A stretch of DNA of 63,917 nt from UBA652 sp964598235 (lineage in GTDB: Bacteria; Pseudomonadota; Gammaproteobacteria; Nitrosococcales; Methylophagaceae), in the NCBI GenBank assembly GCA_964598235.1, contig CAZRAY010000004.1, positions 1 through 63,917 of the forward strand, read 5' to 3'. Below the pieces are notes generated by a model, which was not told the origin of the DNA, ran no database searches, and saw only the letters and a program-made list of their open reading frames with translations. The translations under genes and the position numbers were made by a program. Shown here one piece after another: positions 8,894 through 17,871 of this stretch (its first letter is position 1; the number at the start of each line of letters is the position of its first letter).

Positions 8894-9047
8894 GTTTTTT
8901 TGTTAAAAACAGGCTATTTTGTTGTGATCTTCGTCGAAAATAACACTTTATGGCTGTCTGGCTATTGATTGCTTCTCGAATGATCTGGTATCGTTGAGGT
9001 AAGATGGATCGAGCGCATTGGCTCGTATGGATATGGAAGCAGATAAT

Positions 9048-9842
9048 ATGCAAAAAAATAAACGTATTTTCATGATAATCATAATGTCACTTTTGGTATT
9101 AAGTGCGTGTGCCAGCAAACCTGCCCCGCTGCCCACCCCAATAGAAACAAAAGCGGTCCGATTGGAAAAACGAGCGCAAGCAGATATGCAGATGCAAGAT
9201 TATGCCGCAGCCACTAAATCAGCACACGATGCATTGCGCTTATATGCGGCATTGGATGATCGAGCGGGGCAATTGCGATCGCATATTAATTTAACGCGGC
9301 TTTTTATATTGCAGCGTCAGCCTGATCGCGCAGAAAAACATTTGTTGAAGGCGCGCGAGATTGTTAAAGAAACAGATGATTCGGCGCAACGTTATCAGGT
9401 GCATTTACTGACCGGCAAGTTCAATAATGATGCCGCAGAATTTACATTGGCACGAGAGACAGCTAATAGCTTGTTGGAACAGGCCGTAGCAGAAACGTAT
9501 CTTGCGCATTATGAGGCAGCCAAGCAGTTAGTAGATAAGTTGTCGCCAAATTTATCCATTCGCACAGAGGTTGACGATACCGCTTTTGTGATGCTGCAAT
9601 ATGCACGTTTTGCAGATGATTTTGATTCAGCGACACTAGCGCTCACACTATATAAATCAAATGAAAACACCATTGGTATTTCAGACTCACTCTATGTATT
9701 AGCCATGATTTCTAGAAAGCAGGGTAACAAGCTGCAAGCAGATAATTATTTACAGCGGGCATTAGAAGTCAATTTGGCGATAGGTGATAAACGGCGAATA
9801 GCGGCAACACTTGAGGCAATCGCAGGACAGGTAGAAAAATAA
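9048..9842 (+). CDS. TPR-like lipoprotein heading an MCE transport operon
   Basis: The 264-residue product has a lipoprotein signal: basic start MQKNKR, hydrophobic stretch, and lipobox LSAC at about residues 18-21. The mature part is all-helical with TPR-like repeats (for example YAAATKSAHDALRLYAALDD near 60-80 and KLQADNYLQRALEVNLAIGD near the end). Upstream in-frame starts at 9018-9033 would put charged residues before the signal; the ATG at 9048 has GGAAG at a good distance. Its stop overlaps the start of the permease gene (TAATG), so it belongs to the MCE operon. It probably is a periplasmic or outer-membrane partner. I know no named family for it. Confidence 0.75.
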   Translation: MQKNKRIFMIIIMSLLVLSACASKPAPLPTPIETKAVRLEKRAQADMQMQDYAAATKSAHDALRLYAALDDRAGQLRSHINLTRLFILQRQPDRAEKHLLKAREIVKETDDSAQRYQVHLLTGKFNNDAAEFTLARETANSLLEQAVAETYLAHYEAAKQLVDKLSPNLSIRTEVDDTAFVMLQYARFADDFDSATLALTLYKSNENTIGISDSLYVLAMISRKQGNKLQADNYLQRALEVNLAIGDKRRIAATLEAIAGQVEK

Positions 9843-10633
9843 TGTTTACTGCCGTCGGCCGAGAGATCCGGGAGACCATTCGAGAGATATTTGATCTTTT
9901 TGCATTAATTTATATCTCGCTGAAAGCCAGCCTGGGGATTTTTAATGCATCGCATCGCTCTATTTTTATGAGCCGATTCATTCATCATCTTTATTATGCG
10001 GGTGTGAAGACGATTTATATTGTGATGGTGATTTCGATTTTATTGGGTGCCTTGCTGGTTTCTCAATTGAAAGGTATTGCCGAAGGGCGGACCTTTGTAG
10101 ATGCCTACGCTTGGCTTTATGTGATTTTCATTGTGCGTGAACTGGCACCTTTGATTTGTGGGATTATTTTGATTGGTCGATCGGCTAGCGCGATGACCGC
10201 TGAAATTAGTTATCTCAAAATATCCAATGAATTTGATGTGTTGCGTGGCTTGGGTGTGGATCCGGTGTTTATTTTCCTCGTGCCCGTATTCTTGGCTTTT
10301 CCACTCGCCTTAGTATTGATGCTGATCTACTTTGATGCCTTTAGTATTCTTGCGGGTTATTTTATGGTGTCGTGGTTGGACCCAGAGCACCATAGTTTTA
10401 TTGATTTTGCGACAGCGATCATTACCAAGATTTCGCTCACTGAGGCCGTCGTTACTATCTTGAAAGGCCTGATAGGCGGCGGATTTATCGGCATTATCTC
10501 GATTTACTTTGGTTCAAAAGCAGGTGGGCGATTTTCAGACATGTCACAAGCGATTGCCAATGCCACTACAACGCAACTGATTGTATTCTTTTTGATTAAT
10601 GTTTTGCTATCGGTGGTGGCTTATGGCGGATAG
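9842..10633 (+). CDS. MlaE-type ABC permease
   Basis: Integral membrane subunit of an MCE (Mla-like) lipid transporter in the inner membrane. The 263-residue product has an N-terminal amphipathic helix, about five transmembrane segments, and the MlaE/DUF140 core: RELAPLICGIILIGRSASAM (about 100-119) followed by AEISYLKISNEFDVLRGLGVDP, equivalent to the conserved RE-GP--TALL-AGR-G and E-DAL---G-DP segments. It overlaps the lipoprotein stop by one base and the ATPase start by 11 bases, which implies coupled translation. The partner ATPase is catalytically degenerate. Confidence 0.85.
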   Translation: MFTAVGREIRETIREIFDLFALIYISLKASLGIFNASHRSIFMSRFIHHLYYAGVKTIYIVMVISILLGALLVSQLKGIAEGRTFVDAYAWLYVIFIVRELAPLICGIILIGRSASAMTAEISYLKISNEFDVLRGLGVDPVFIFLVPVFLAFPLALVLMLIYFDAFSILAGYFMVSWLDPEHHSFIDFATAIITKISLTEAVVTILKGLIGGGFIGIISIYFGSKAGGRFSDMSQAIANATTTQLIVFFLINVLLSVVAYGG

Positions 10634-11312
10634 TCGTGTGATTTTATCCATCCGGGATTTGCATATTAGTTTTGATGGCCAGTTGGTATTTAATGATGTT
10701 AATTTAGATGTGCATGAAGATGATTTTATTGTCATCACAACGGGCGTTATGGATGGGGCGACAACGTTATTAAAGTCTATTTTAGGCTTGGTTGAGGGTG
10801 TGCGAAGTCAAATTATCTTTGATGGCAATGATGTGTTGCAGTCGGAAGATCGCTTAGCGCGTCGACTTTCACGACAGAAAGTGGGCCTGGTTTATGAGGC
10901 GGCAGGGTTGATCAGTGCGATGACGGTGTACCAAAATATTGCCCTACCGCTTGCTTATCATACGGACTTGAGTGAGGCTGAGATTGAGCAGAAAATAAAT
11001 ATTGTGGCACAAGATTTAGAGATTACAGCGCTGCTTTATTTAGAACCAAATGAACTCAATGATACGCAAACGCGAATTGTGAATTTAGCACGTGCCTTGG
11101 TGATTACGCCGCGATTATTATTGGTTGATGAATTAGAAGGCGGGATGTCGGTGGAGGCCATGGCGCAAATGGTGGCGGTTATTCAACGTTATCAACAGAA
11201 ACATCATTTTGGGGTGGTGATGACGTCATTAGAAAAAAAAGCAGCATTTGCAACATCACATTATAGTATTAAAAATAATCAGTTAGAGGTGGATTATGTC
11301 CGACAAAAATAG
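10623..11312 (+). CDS. MlaF-like ABC ATPase lacking catalytic motifs (pseudo-ATPase)
   Basis: Position and fold identify the nucleotide-binding subunit of the MCE transporter: 229 residues, a beta-strand start ILSIRDLHISFDGQLVFNDV, and Walker B LLLVDE intact. The other motifs are gone. The Walker A site reads TTGVMDGATTLL (no GK[S/T]); the Q-loop is VYEAA with Glu for Gln; the signature LSGGQ is LNDTQ; the H-loop is MTSLEKK with no His. I start at the ATG at 10623, overlapping the permease end by 11 bases; a longer frame from 10599 would overlap more. The frame is open and tightly packed, so it is not a decaying pseudogene. It may be structural, or the transporter may be powered differently. 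Confidence 0.8.
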   Translation: MADSRVILSIRDLHISFDGQLVFNDVNLDVHEDDFIVITTGVMDGATTLLKSILGLVEGVRSQIIFDGNDVLQSEDRLARRLSRQKVGLVYEAAGLISAMTVYQNIALPLAYHTDLSEAEIEQKINIVAQDLEITALLYLEPNELNDTQTRIVNLARALVITPRLLLVDELEGGMSVEAMAQMVAVIQRYQQKHHFGVVMTSLEKKAAFATSHYSIKNNQLEVDYVRQK

Positions 11313-12393
11313 AAATCACGGTATTGAAGTGCGGCATATTGATCGTATTGTGGGTGTTTTCATTATCGGTGCAATTATTATTGGGGTGGCAAGTTGGTTC
11401 TTACGGCTACATGGTGTTGGGGCGTTAGAAGATAAGATCTCATTTCATACTATCTTATCGGAGTCATTTGGCTTATCGCCAACGGGGGAAATCGATTTGG
11501 CGGGCATTACCATTGGTATGGTTGAAAATGTAACCTTGCAGGATGACGGTAATGTACGCGTTGATATGGCTTTTATTGAACGATATAAATCATTTCTAAC
11601 CGTTGGCAGTCAGCTAGAGGTAGAGCCTACAATTGGTGTGCAATCATTACTTGGCGGTGGCGGGTTAATTTTTCACTATAATGCAGACGAAACAAAATTA
11701 CTCACGCCAGACACTGCGATGACGGTGATTGAGCCCGTTGATCTGGCGGCACAAATTGCTGCTTTCGATTTGCCAGGATTAGCGGAACAAATTAAAAGCA
11801 TTGTGGCGAATGTGGAACAACTCACCGGCGAGCAGGGTGCCTTATCGTTGGCGCTAAATAATGTGAGTAGCATTACCGCTGATGTGGCAGAAAGTGCACG
11901 CGTCTTTCCCCTGCTGATGGAGGATGTTGCGCAACAAGTTCCTAAAATAATTGGGAATGTTGAAACGCTCACGCGGCGTTTAGAGGAAGATCAAGTGCCT
12001 GAGATATTGGGTAGCGTGGAAAATAATTTAGCCAGTTTACAAACCGCGATGGATTCGGTATCGAGTATATTGACGAGTTCAGAAGGTAATATCAAACAGA
12101 TCATGGGCAATGCTGCTGGCGCGACCGATCAGTTAAATAAAGCCACCGCCGATTTGAATCTTTTATTGGCTGAATTGCAAGGCATTGTGAAAGATGTGCA
12201 TGCGAGTAGTGCACAATTGCCAGGCGTATTGGCGCGGAGCGAAGATTTATTGGATAATTCAGTGGAACTCACCGATAAATTAAATAGTCATTGGTTATTA
12301 GGTGGTAAAGGTGAGGGAAGTGAGCCAACGCAACCGTGGCCATCTATTCATTCGATTGGTGAGTCGCCGTATGATGAAGTGGGCAAACCGTAG
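11296..12393 (+). CDS. MCE domain (MlaD-like) substrate-binding protein
   Basis: Periplasmic lipid-binding subunit anchored in the inner membrane. The 365-residue product has one transmembrane helix at about 17-40 (IVGVFIIGAIIIGVASWF), a single MCE domain at about 45-130 ending in the conserved LLGGGGLIFHY turn, and a long helical coiled-coil tail at about 160-320, which in this family can form a hydrophobic tunnel in a hexamer. It overlaps the pseudo-ATPase gene by 17 bases and is last in the operon. The tail is much longer than in E. coli MlaD and nearer to the PqiB/LetB idea of a periplasm-spanning tube. Confidence 0.85.
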   Translation: MSDKNRNHGIEVRHIDRIVGVFIIGAIIIGVASWFLRLHGVGALEDKISFHTILSESFGLSPTGEIDLAGITIGMVENVTLQDDGNVRVDMAFIERYKSFLTVGSQLEVEPTIGVQSLLGGGGLIFHYNADETKLLTPDTAMTVIEPVDLAAQIAAFDLPGLAEQIKSIVANVEQLTGEQGALSLALNNVSSITADVAESARVFPLLMEDVAQQVPKIIGNVETLTRRLEEDQVPEILGSVENNLASLQTAMDSVSSILTSSEGNIKQIMGNAAGATDQLNKATADLNLLLAELQGIVKDVHASSAQLPGVLARSEDLLDNSVELTDKLNSHWLLGGKGEGSEPTQPWPSIHSIGESPYDEVGKP

Positions 12394-12459
12394 GGCCTTG
12401 AAAAATATATTATCGCCTCCATATTTTAAGCAGTAAAATTATCTAAAAAGGATATTAAC

Positions 12460-13338
12460 ATGCAAAGAATTTTCTTATTTGTCGCCACAAATGTTGCGAT
12501 TTTGGCGATATTAAGCATTACCATGCGCCTATTAGGCCTAGAGAGCTTGTTGGATGAGCAAGGTGTTAACCTTAATCTCAATGCTTTGCTGGTGTATGCC
12601 GCCATTATTGGTTTTGCGGGTTCTTTTATCTCGCTTGCCATTTCAAAGTGGATGGCGAAGCGCTCAACAGGTGCCCAAGTGATTACTGAACCGAGTAATG
12701 ATACCGAACGTTGGCTAGTGAATACCGTTGCGCGACAGGCAGATCAAGCGGGCATTGGTATGCCAGAGGTTGCCATTTATCAAGATCCGACACCGAATGC
12801 CTTTGCCACGGGAATGAATAAAAATAAAGCGCTGGTGGCGGTGAGTTCAGGCTTAATGGAATCGATGACGCAGGATGAAGTGGAGGCCGTATTGGCACAC
12901 GAAGTTAGCCATGTATCGAATGGCGATATGGTGACAATGGCGTTGATCCAAGGCGTGGTGAATACCTTTGTTATCTTCCTCTCACGGATCATTGGTCATG
13001 TGGTTGATCGGGTGGTGTTCAAAACACAACGTGGTCACGGCCCTGCCTATTGGATTACGTCCATTATTGCCCAAGTAGTGCTCAGTATTTTGGCCAGCAT
13101 TATTGTGATGTGGTTTAGCCGCAAGCGTGAATACCGTGCCGATGCGGGTGCAGCAAAACTGGTTGGGCCAGGCAAAATGATTGCTGCCTTGCAACGTCTT
13201 GATAGCAAACCAACCCACGCGTTACCCGATCAATTGAATGCGTTAGGTATTTCAGGCAGCAAAGCACGGTTTGGCAAGCTGTTTATGACCCATCCAACCA
13301 TTGACAGTCGGATTGAGGCATTACGGAATCAAGGTTAA
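12460..13338 (+). CDS. htpX: Membrane zinc metalloprotease HtpX
   Basis: Inner-membrane M48 protease that removes damaged membrane proteins with FtsH. The 292-residue product has two N-terminal transmembrane helices, the zinc motif LAHEVSHVSNGD (HEVSH, about 144-148), two further hydrophobic segments (about 160-180 and 195-215), and the third zinc ligand Glu in SRKREYRADAGAAKL. AAGGA precedes the ATG. It overlaps the convergent gene by four bases. Confidence 0.95.
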   Translation: MQRIFLFVATNVAILAILSITMRLLGLESLLDEQGVNLNLNALLVYAAIIGFAGSFISLAISKWMAKRSTGAQVITEPSNDTERWLVNTVARQADQAGIGMPEVAIYQDPTPNAFATGMNKNKALVAVSSGLMESMTQDEVEAVLAHEVSHVSNGDMVTMALIQGVVNTFVIFLSRIIGHVVDRVVFKTQRGHGPAYWITSIIAQVVLSILASIIVMWFSRKREYRADAGAAKLVGPGKMIAALQRLDSKPTHALPDQLNALGISGSKARFGKLFMTHPTIDSRIEALRNQG

Positions 13339-14153
13339 ACTTTTTTCTTAAGTAAGTAGGGCTGCTCGAATAAACCGTTGGAGTGAATAACATTTGTTTT
13401 ATGTTGTTCGCTCCAATGCCACCTATTTGAAGCAAACAGATTAGTCATTGCAGTATGTTCGCAATGAAAAGGTGGGCCACCTTCTTGGCCAGTTTGCATA
13501 AAATGGGCGAATAGTTTTCCTTTGGGGTTGAGCCAGTTGTATAAGCATGTTTCATAGGTCTGCCAGTGTTCAGACGGCAGGGCACATAAACTGGTTTGTT
13601 CATAAATAGCATCAAAATGCTGGTCTGGCTGCCAAGTAAAAAAATCGGCTTGTATCAGCGTTGCGGTTAGATTTTTAGCCTCAAGCACTTCGTTGAGATT
13701 TTCAATTGGGCTGGGTGCAATATCAACCGCAACCACATCAAATCCTTTTTCAGCTAATGCCACTACTTCATGACCATTGCCACAGCCGGGAATTAAAATA
13801 CGACAGGGCTTGAGTAAATCATTATCTAGCCAATAATGTAGATTAGGGCTGGCTTCACCGCGATCCCAACCCGTTTGGCCTTGCTGGTAACGGTTTTCCC
13901 ATTCATCTTGGTCGTGCTTTAGTTCTGTCGTTTGCCGTGAACAGCAGGTGGCGGTGTTTTGTTGGATGGGTGGGCAATGTATCGAGCCATAGGAGCAGAA
14001 GACGCAGCAGTCCCCTTTTAGTGGTTTAAGTAATACACCACATTTCGTGCATTCATAAAACCATTGGCAGGCATCCGTCGGCATGGTTTCCGTTGTTTGC
14101 TCGCCACATTCAGGGCAGGTGAGCGTGGATTCTAGAATAATATCGTTTGCCAT
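13335..14153 (-). CDS. GDCCVxC domain fused to a TPMT-like SAM methyltransferase
   Basis: A 272-residue two-domain protein. Residues 1-65 form the small Cys-rich GDCCVxC module: CPECG (13-17), ECTKCG (35-39), GDCCVFCSYGS (47-57) and HCPPIQ. In databases this is usually a stand-alone protein of about 70 residues, some forms of which carry selenocysteine, often near metal-resistance genes. Residues 80-272 are a thiopurine/thiol S-methyltransferase-like domain: WENRYQQGQTGWDRGEASP, SAM motif LIPGCGNGHE (120-129), AVDIAPS and QADFFTW. All positions are Cys; there is no in-frame TGA. Proteins of the TPMT type can methylate selenium or tellurium species, so a role in chalcogen or metal detoxification is plausible but inferred. 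Confidence 0.78.
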   Translation of the reverse strand: MANDIILESTLTCPECGEQTTETMPTDACQWFYECTKCGVLLKPLKGDCCVFCSYGSIHCPPIQQNTATCCSRQTTELKHDQDEWENRYQQGQTGWDRGEASPNLHYWLDNDLLKPCRILIPGCGNGHEVVALAEKGFDVVAVDIAPSPIENLNEVLEAKNLTATLIQADFFTWQPDQHFDAIYEQTSLCALPSEHWQTYETCLYNWLNPKGKLFAHFMQTGQEGGPPFHCEHTAMTNLFASNRWHWSEQHKTNVIHSNGLFEQPYLLKKKV

Positions 14154-14158
14154 GGCGG

Positions 14159-16027
14159 TTAGCGTGTGGGCAGGCTTTTAAGATGCTGGATGAGCACATC
14201 TGCTTCAACCAGACCGACGAGACGATGTTGCGTTAGTTCTTCCCCTGATGGGGTGAAGAACAAGATAGTGGGCGGGCCAAAGACATTGAGTGCCTTGGCC
14301 ATCGCTTTGTGTTCAGCGGTGTTGTCGGTCATATCGAGCTGTAATAGTCGATAATTACTCAGTACTGCTTGCACAGATGACTCGCTAAAAGTGGTCAGTT
14401 CCATGCGTTTACATTCGATACACCAATCAGCATAAAAATCGAGCATGATGGGGCGTGGATCGGGTTTGCTAAATTCTGCTTCTAATGCGGCGAGGCTTTG
14501 TGTGGGCTGAAACGCAAGGTGTTTATTATTAGATGCGTCTGCGCTACTGCTGGCCATTGAGAAGCCTTGTAGGGGTTGTAAGCGATTATGGCTGAGATGG
14601 CCTGTCGCGGCGGCAACGAGATAGAGGATACCGTATAAGAGCACGATAATACCGAGGCCTTTGGCAAGCTTGTGTGTGCCAGATGCGCTATGGAAATCCA
14701 GGGTGGAGAGTGCGCCGAGGTAGATAGCAGCGACAATAAGCAAAGCGCCCCATAAAAATTGGCTAGCGGAGGCAGGCAAAATGCGTTCTAAAAACCAGAT
14801 GGCGAGGCCGAGCAACATAAAGCCAAAAACGGCTTTAATATTATTCATCCATTTGCCGCTTTTTGGCAGCAAACCGCCAGCGGAAGTGCCGATAGCGATA
14901 AGCGGTATGCCCATGCCGAGGCTGAGGAAAAAGAGTGCAAGCCCTCCGAGCACCGCGTCACCTTGTTCGCTGATAAAGATAAGCGCACCTGCAAGTGGTG
15001 GCGCGAGACAAGGTCCAACGATGAGGGCAGATAAAACCCCCATGAGTGCGACACCGATGAGTGTGCCACCTTGTTGTGATTGGCTGACCTTGTTGAGCTT
15101 GTTTTGGATGAATTGCGGTAGCTGTAATTCAAATAAGCCAAACATAGAGAGCGCGAGCACAACGAAGAGGGCGCTGAAACTAATAATCACCCACGGATTT
15201 TGGAACATAGCTTGGATGTTGGCGCCGAGCATGCCCATGACGACACCGGCAATGCTATAGGTGAGCGACATGGCGAGTACGTAGATGACCGATAAGAAGA
15301 AGGCGCGGCGGGTGGTGATCGATTTCCCTTGTCCAATGATAATGCTGGATAAAATAGGGATCATGGGGAAGACGCAGGGTGTAAAGGCTAACAATAAACC
15401 AAAACCAAAAAAGGCGAGCAGGATTTTAATTAAGCTGCCTTTGTTCAGCAGGCCCGCAATACGATCTTGCTCGGGGAGGTTATCACTGCTAGGTTCAAGG
15501 CGATCACTGCCTAATTGAAGTGGGGTTAAGTCGGTATCGTCGGCTAAGCTGATGACGGTTTGCAGTGGGAGGTCGAGCGCAATTTGTTTTGTGACGGGGG
15601 GATAACAAATATGGGCGATTTCGGAGCACCCTTGATAGTGGGCGAGCAAGGTAACGGTTTGCGGCTCTGGACTCGCATTGATAATGAAGCTTGCTTCGGT
15701 ATCTATTTCGTAGACATCCGTTCGACCAAATTCGGGATCCATTTTTGATTTGCCAGCAGGCAGATTGAGCCGGCTAATGGCAGCATCTGTATTATCCGTT
15801 AGTTCAAAGCGTACTTTGTCTCGATAGAGATAATGACCGGGGGTGACTTTCCAATGGGCGGTGACTTGGCGATTATCATTCACACTGGCGGAGAATACAA
15901 AGGCCTCATCAACAGGTAATACAGCATCTTCTTGATTATTAATGCCGAGCGTATCTAAAAGACTGGTACGCGCTTGAGGAGCGGTCGCAATGAGCAGGAG
16001 GAGTAAAAAGAATATTTTTTTAATCAT
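14159..16027 (-). CDS. dsbD: Thiol:disulfide interchange protein DsbD
   Basis: Moves electrons from cytoplasmic thioredoxin to periplasmic DsbC, DsbG and cytochrome c maturation. The 622-residue product has a signal peptide (MIKKIFFLLLLLIATAPQA), an alpha domain with the redox pair in QGCSEIAHICYPP, an eight-helix beta domain with the membrane pair in FTPCVFPMIP and VGPCLAPPLAG, and a C-terminal thioredoxin-like gamma domain with YADWCIECK. The ATG at 16027 gives a proper signal peptide; the open frame runs a further 39 codons upstream without family resemblance. It ends six bases before the GDCCVxC-methyltransferase gene, so the two are likely co-transcribed. Confidence 0.95.
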   Translation of the reverse strand: MIKKIFFLLLLLIATAPQARTSLLDTLGINNQEDAVLPVDEAFVFSASVNDNRQVTAHWKVTPGHYLYRDKVRFELTDNTDAAISRLNLPAGKSKMDPEFGRTDVYEIDTEASFIINASPEPQTVTLLAHYQGCSEIAHICYPPVTKQIALDLPLQTVISLADDTDLTPLQLGSDRLEPSSDNLPEQDRIAGLLNKGSLIKILLAFFGFGLLLAFTPCVFPMIPILSSIIIGQGKSITTRRAFFLSVIYVLAMSLTYSIAGVVMGMLGANIQAMFQNPWVIISFSALFVVLALSMFGLFELQLPQFIQNKLNKVSQSQQGGTLIGVALMGVLSALIVGPCLAPPLAGALIFISEQGDAVLGGLALFFLSLGMGIPLIAIGTSAGGLLPKSGKWMNNIKAVFGFMLLGLAIWFLERILPASASQFLWGALLIVAAIYLGALSTLDFHSASGTHKLAKGLGIIVLLYGILYLVAAATGHLSHNRLQPLQGFSMASSSADASNNKHLAFQPTQSLAALEAEFSKPDPRPIMLDFYADWCIECKRMELTTFSESSVQAVLSNYRLLQLDMTDNTAEHKAMAKALNVFGPPTILFFTPSGEELTQHRLVGLVEADVLIQHLKSLPTR

Positions 16028-16172
16028 AGTTTCTAAGCGCAAATGGAAAAGGAATGTAAGAATAAATAGACTGCAGGATTGGATGGCAAGTTCCCTATAG
16101 CCTAGCATGATAAAGGCTAAACAGCGACCGATGGAATAAGACAAAATAAATGATTTTAATATTGCTATATAT

Positions 16173-16190
16173 CTGTCATATTTATCGTGT
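16173..16190 (+). promoter_or_regulatory. Possible Pho box upstream of the PiT transporter
   Basis: CTGTCAT at 16173-16179 matches one PhoB half-site exactly. Eleven bases further, ATCGTGT (16184-16190) is a weak second half-site. It lies about 40-57 bases before the GTG start of the phosphate transporter, a sensible place. One good half-site only, so this is a suggestion resting on the gene context. Confidence 0.28.
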
Positions 16191-16229
16191 TTAATACCGA
16201 TATTTAGAATTATATTTTTGGAGAAACCT

Positions 16230-17858
16230 GTGGAAGCTAAAACGATTCATCAATCAGGCAATGGTCTGGATTTAGGTCGGCTAGGGTTGGCGTTGCTTTT
16301 TTTGATTGCGGTATTAATTTATAGTTATATGACCAGTAATGGCGTGGAAAATCATATTTTCTTGGTGATCGCAGCGCTATTTGGTGGTTATATGGCGCTG
16401 AATATTGGTGCGAATGATGTGGCGAATAACGTGGGGCCTGCGGTAGGGTCAAAAGCACTCACGATGGGCGGTGCCATTTTAATTGCGATTATCTTTGAGG
16501 CGGGTGGGGCGATTATTGCGGGTGGTGATGTGGTCTCAACTATCAAAAAAGGCATTATTTCAATTGATGCCTTTAATGGTAATACGCAGGACTTTATTTT
16601 GGCCATGATGTCGGCCTTATTAGCCGCGGCATTGTGGCTTAACTTGGCGACGATGGCGAGCGCACCCGTATCGACGACGCATTCAATTGTGGGTGGTGTG
16701 ATGGGCGCAGGGATTGCCGCGGCAGGGTTTTCAATCGTGAATTGGGGAACCATGGGCAAAATTGCGGCATCTTGGATCATTTCTCCAGGCATTGGTGGGA
16801 TCATTGCGGCAGGTTTCTTATTTGCGATTACCAAAACCATTGTGCAGCGAAAAGATAAAATATCAGCATCGAAAACATGGGTGCCCATTTATGTGGCGCT
16901 GATGTCGTGGGCATTTGTGACGTATCTAATTTTAAAGGGCTTGAAAAAGGTATGGCCGTCGATTGTGTCAGCAGTGAATGAGAATTTATTTTTTACAATT
17001 GAGGCAACGAAGAAACCCACTTTGATGATGGCTTTAACGGTTGGTTTGATAGCCGCTGTGTTGGTGTTTTTCTGGGTGCGTCGTTCAGTGAGAAAGAGAG
17101 CGCCTTCTTTGAAAAATTCACGTGAGAGTGTGAATCTATTATTCACTATCCCGTTGGTTTTTGCAGCGGCGTTATTGAGCTTTGCTCATGGTGCAAACGA
17201 CGTAGCGAATGCGATTGGGCCGTTAGCGGCGATTAATGATGCGGTATTACATGGCGGGGTGTCTGCCAAAGCGGGGATCCCTCTTTGGGTGATGGCCGTC
17301 GGCGCAATCGGGATTGCCGTTGGTTTGGCGTTATATGGTCCTAAATTGATTAAAACAGTGGGCAGCGAAATTACGGAATTAGACCAAATAAGAGCCTTTT
17401 CAATCGCGATGGCTGCGGCGATTACGGTGATTATTGCGAGCCAGCTAGGCTTGCCGGTGAGCTCCACTCATATTGCGATTGGCGGTGTGTTTGGTGTTGG
17501 GTTTTTACGAGAATGGTGGGATAACGCCCGTATGAAGTCAGAAATAAAACAAGATAAAAAAGCGTTGAAAAATGAAAAATCCGCACTTAAAGCCTATCGC
17601 AAAGAATTAAAGCAGTTGGAGAAAAAAGAAAACAATTCGAAAGCAGATTATCAGCAGATTGCCAAACTATATCGTCAGATTAATAAAGAAGAGGGCAAGG
17701 TGAAGCGGGCGAAGCAATCATTGAGAACGACTGAAAAAGTGGTGCATGTGAAGCGAGATGCGATTAAGAAAATCATCACAGCTTGGATTATTACGGTACC
17801 AGCCGCCGCTGCTTTTTCTGGCTTGATCTTCTTTATATTGAAAGGTGTGTTGGTATAA
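16230..17858 (+). CDS. PiT family inorganic phosphate transporter
   Basis: Low-affinity phosphate (metal-phosphate) permease of the inner membrane. The 542-residue product has about ten to eleven transmembrane helices and the two inverted PiT signatures: GANDVANNVGPAVGSKALT near residue 50 and HGANDVANAIGPLAAI near 325, each followed by a PVSTTH-type motif (APVSTTHSIVGG, LPVSSTHIAIGG). A charged coiled coil of about 80 residues (about 430-510, Lys/Glu/Gln-rich) is inserted before the last helix and should face the cytoplasm. GGAGA five bases upstream selects the GTG at 16230 rather than the TTG at 16218. Neighbouring porin and exopolyphosphatase support a phosphate role. Confidence 0.9.
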   Translation: MEAKTIHQSGNGLDLGRLGLALLFLIAVLIYSYMTSNGVENHIFLVIAALFGGYMALNIGANDVANNVGPAVGSKALTMGGAILIAIIFEAGGAIIAGGDVVSTIKKGIISIDAFNGNTQDFILAMMSALLAAALWLNLATMASAPVSTTHSIVGGVMGAGIAAAGFSIVNWGTMGKIAASWIISPGIGGIIAAGFLFAITKTIVQRKDKISASKTWVPIYVALMSWAFVTYLILKGLKKVWPSIVSAVNENLFFTIEATKKPTLMMALTVGLIAAVLVFFWVRRSVRKRAPSLKNSRESVNLLFTIPLVFAAALLSFAHGANDVANAIGPLAAINDAVLHGGVSAKAGIPLWVMAVGAIGIAVGLALYGPKLIKTVGSEITELDQIRAFSIAMAAAITVIIASQLGLPVSSTHIAIGGVFGVGFLREWWDNARMKSEIKQDKKALKNEKSALKAYRKELKQLEKKENNSKADYQQIAKLYRQINKEEGKVKRAKQSLRTTEKVVHVKRDAIKKIITAWIITVPAAAAFSGLIFFILKGVLV

Positions 17859-17871
17859 TAAGTTTTAATAC

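Noticed and set aside
10623..11312. MlaF-like gene as a decaying pseudogene
   Set aside because: The frame is fully open, overlaps both neighbours for coupled translation, and keeps Walker B and fold-defining segments.
13335..14153. Selenocysteine in the GDCCVxC domain
   Set aside because: No in-frame TGA is present and every expected position is Cys, so the protein is a Cys form.
14781..15260. Plus-strand open frame of 159 codons opposite dsbD
   Set aside because: It lies wholly within dsbD, whose protein is conserved throughout, and it has no domain.
16027..16144. Longer N-terminus of dsbD from an upstream start
   Set aside because: The extra 39 codons precede a good signal peptide and would disrupt it.
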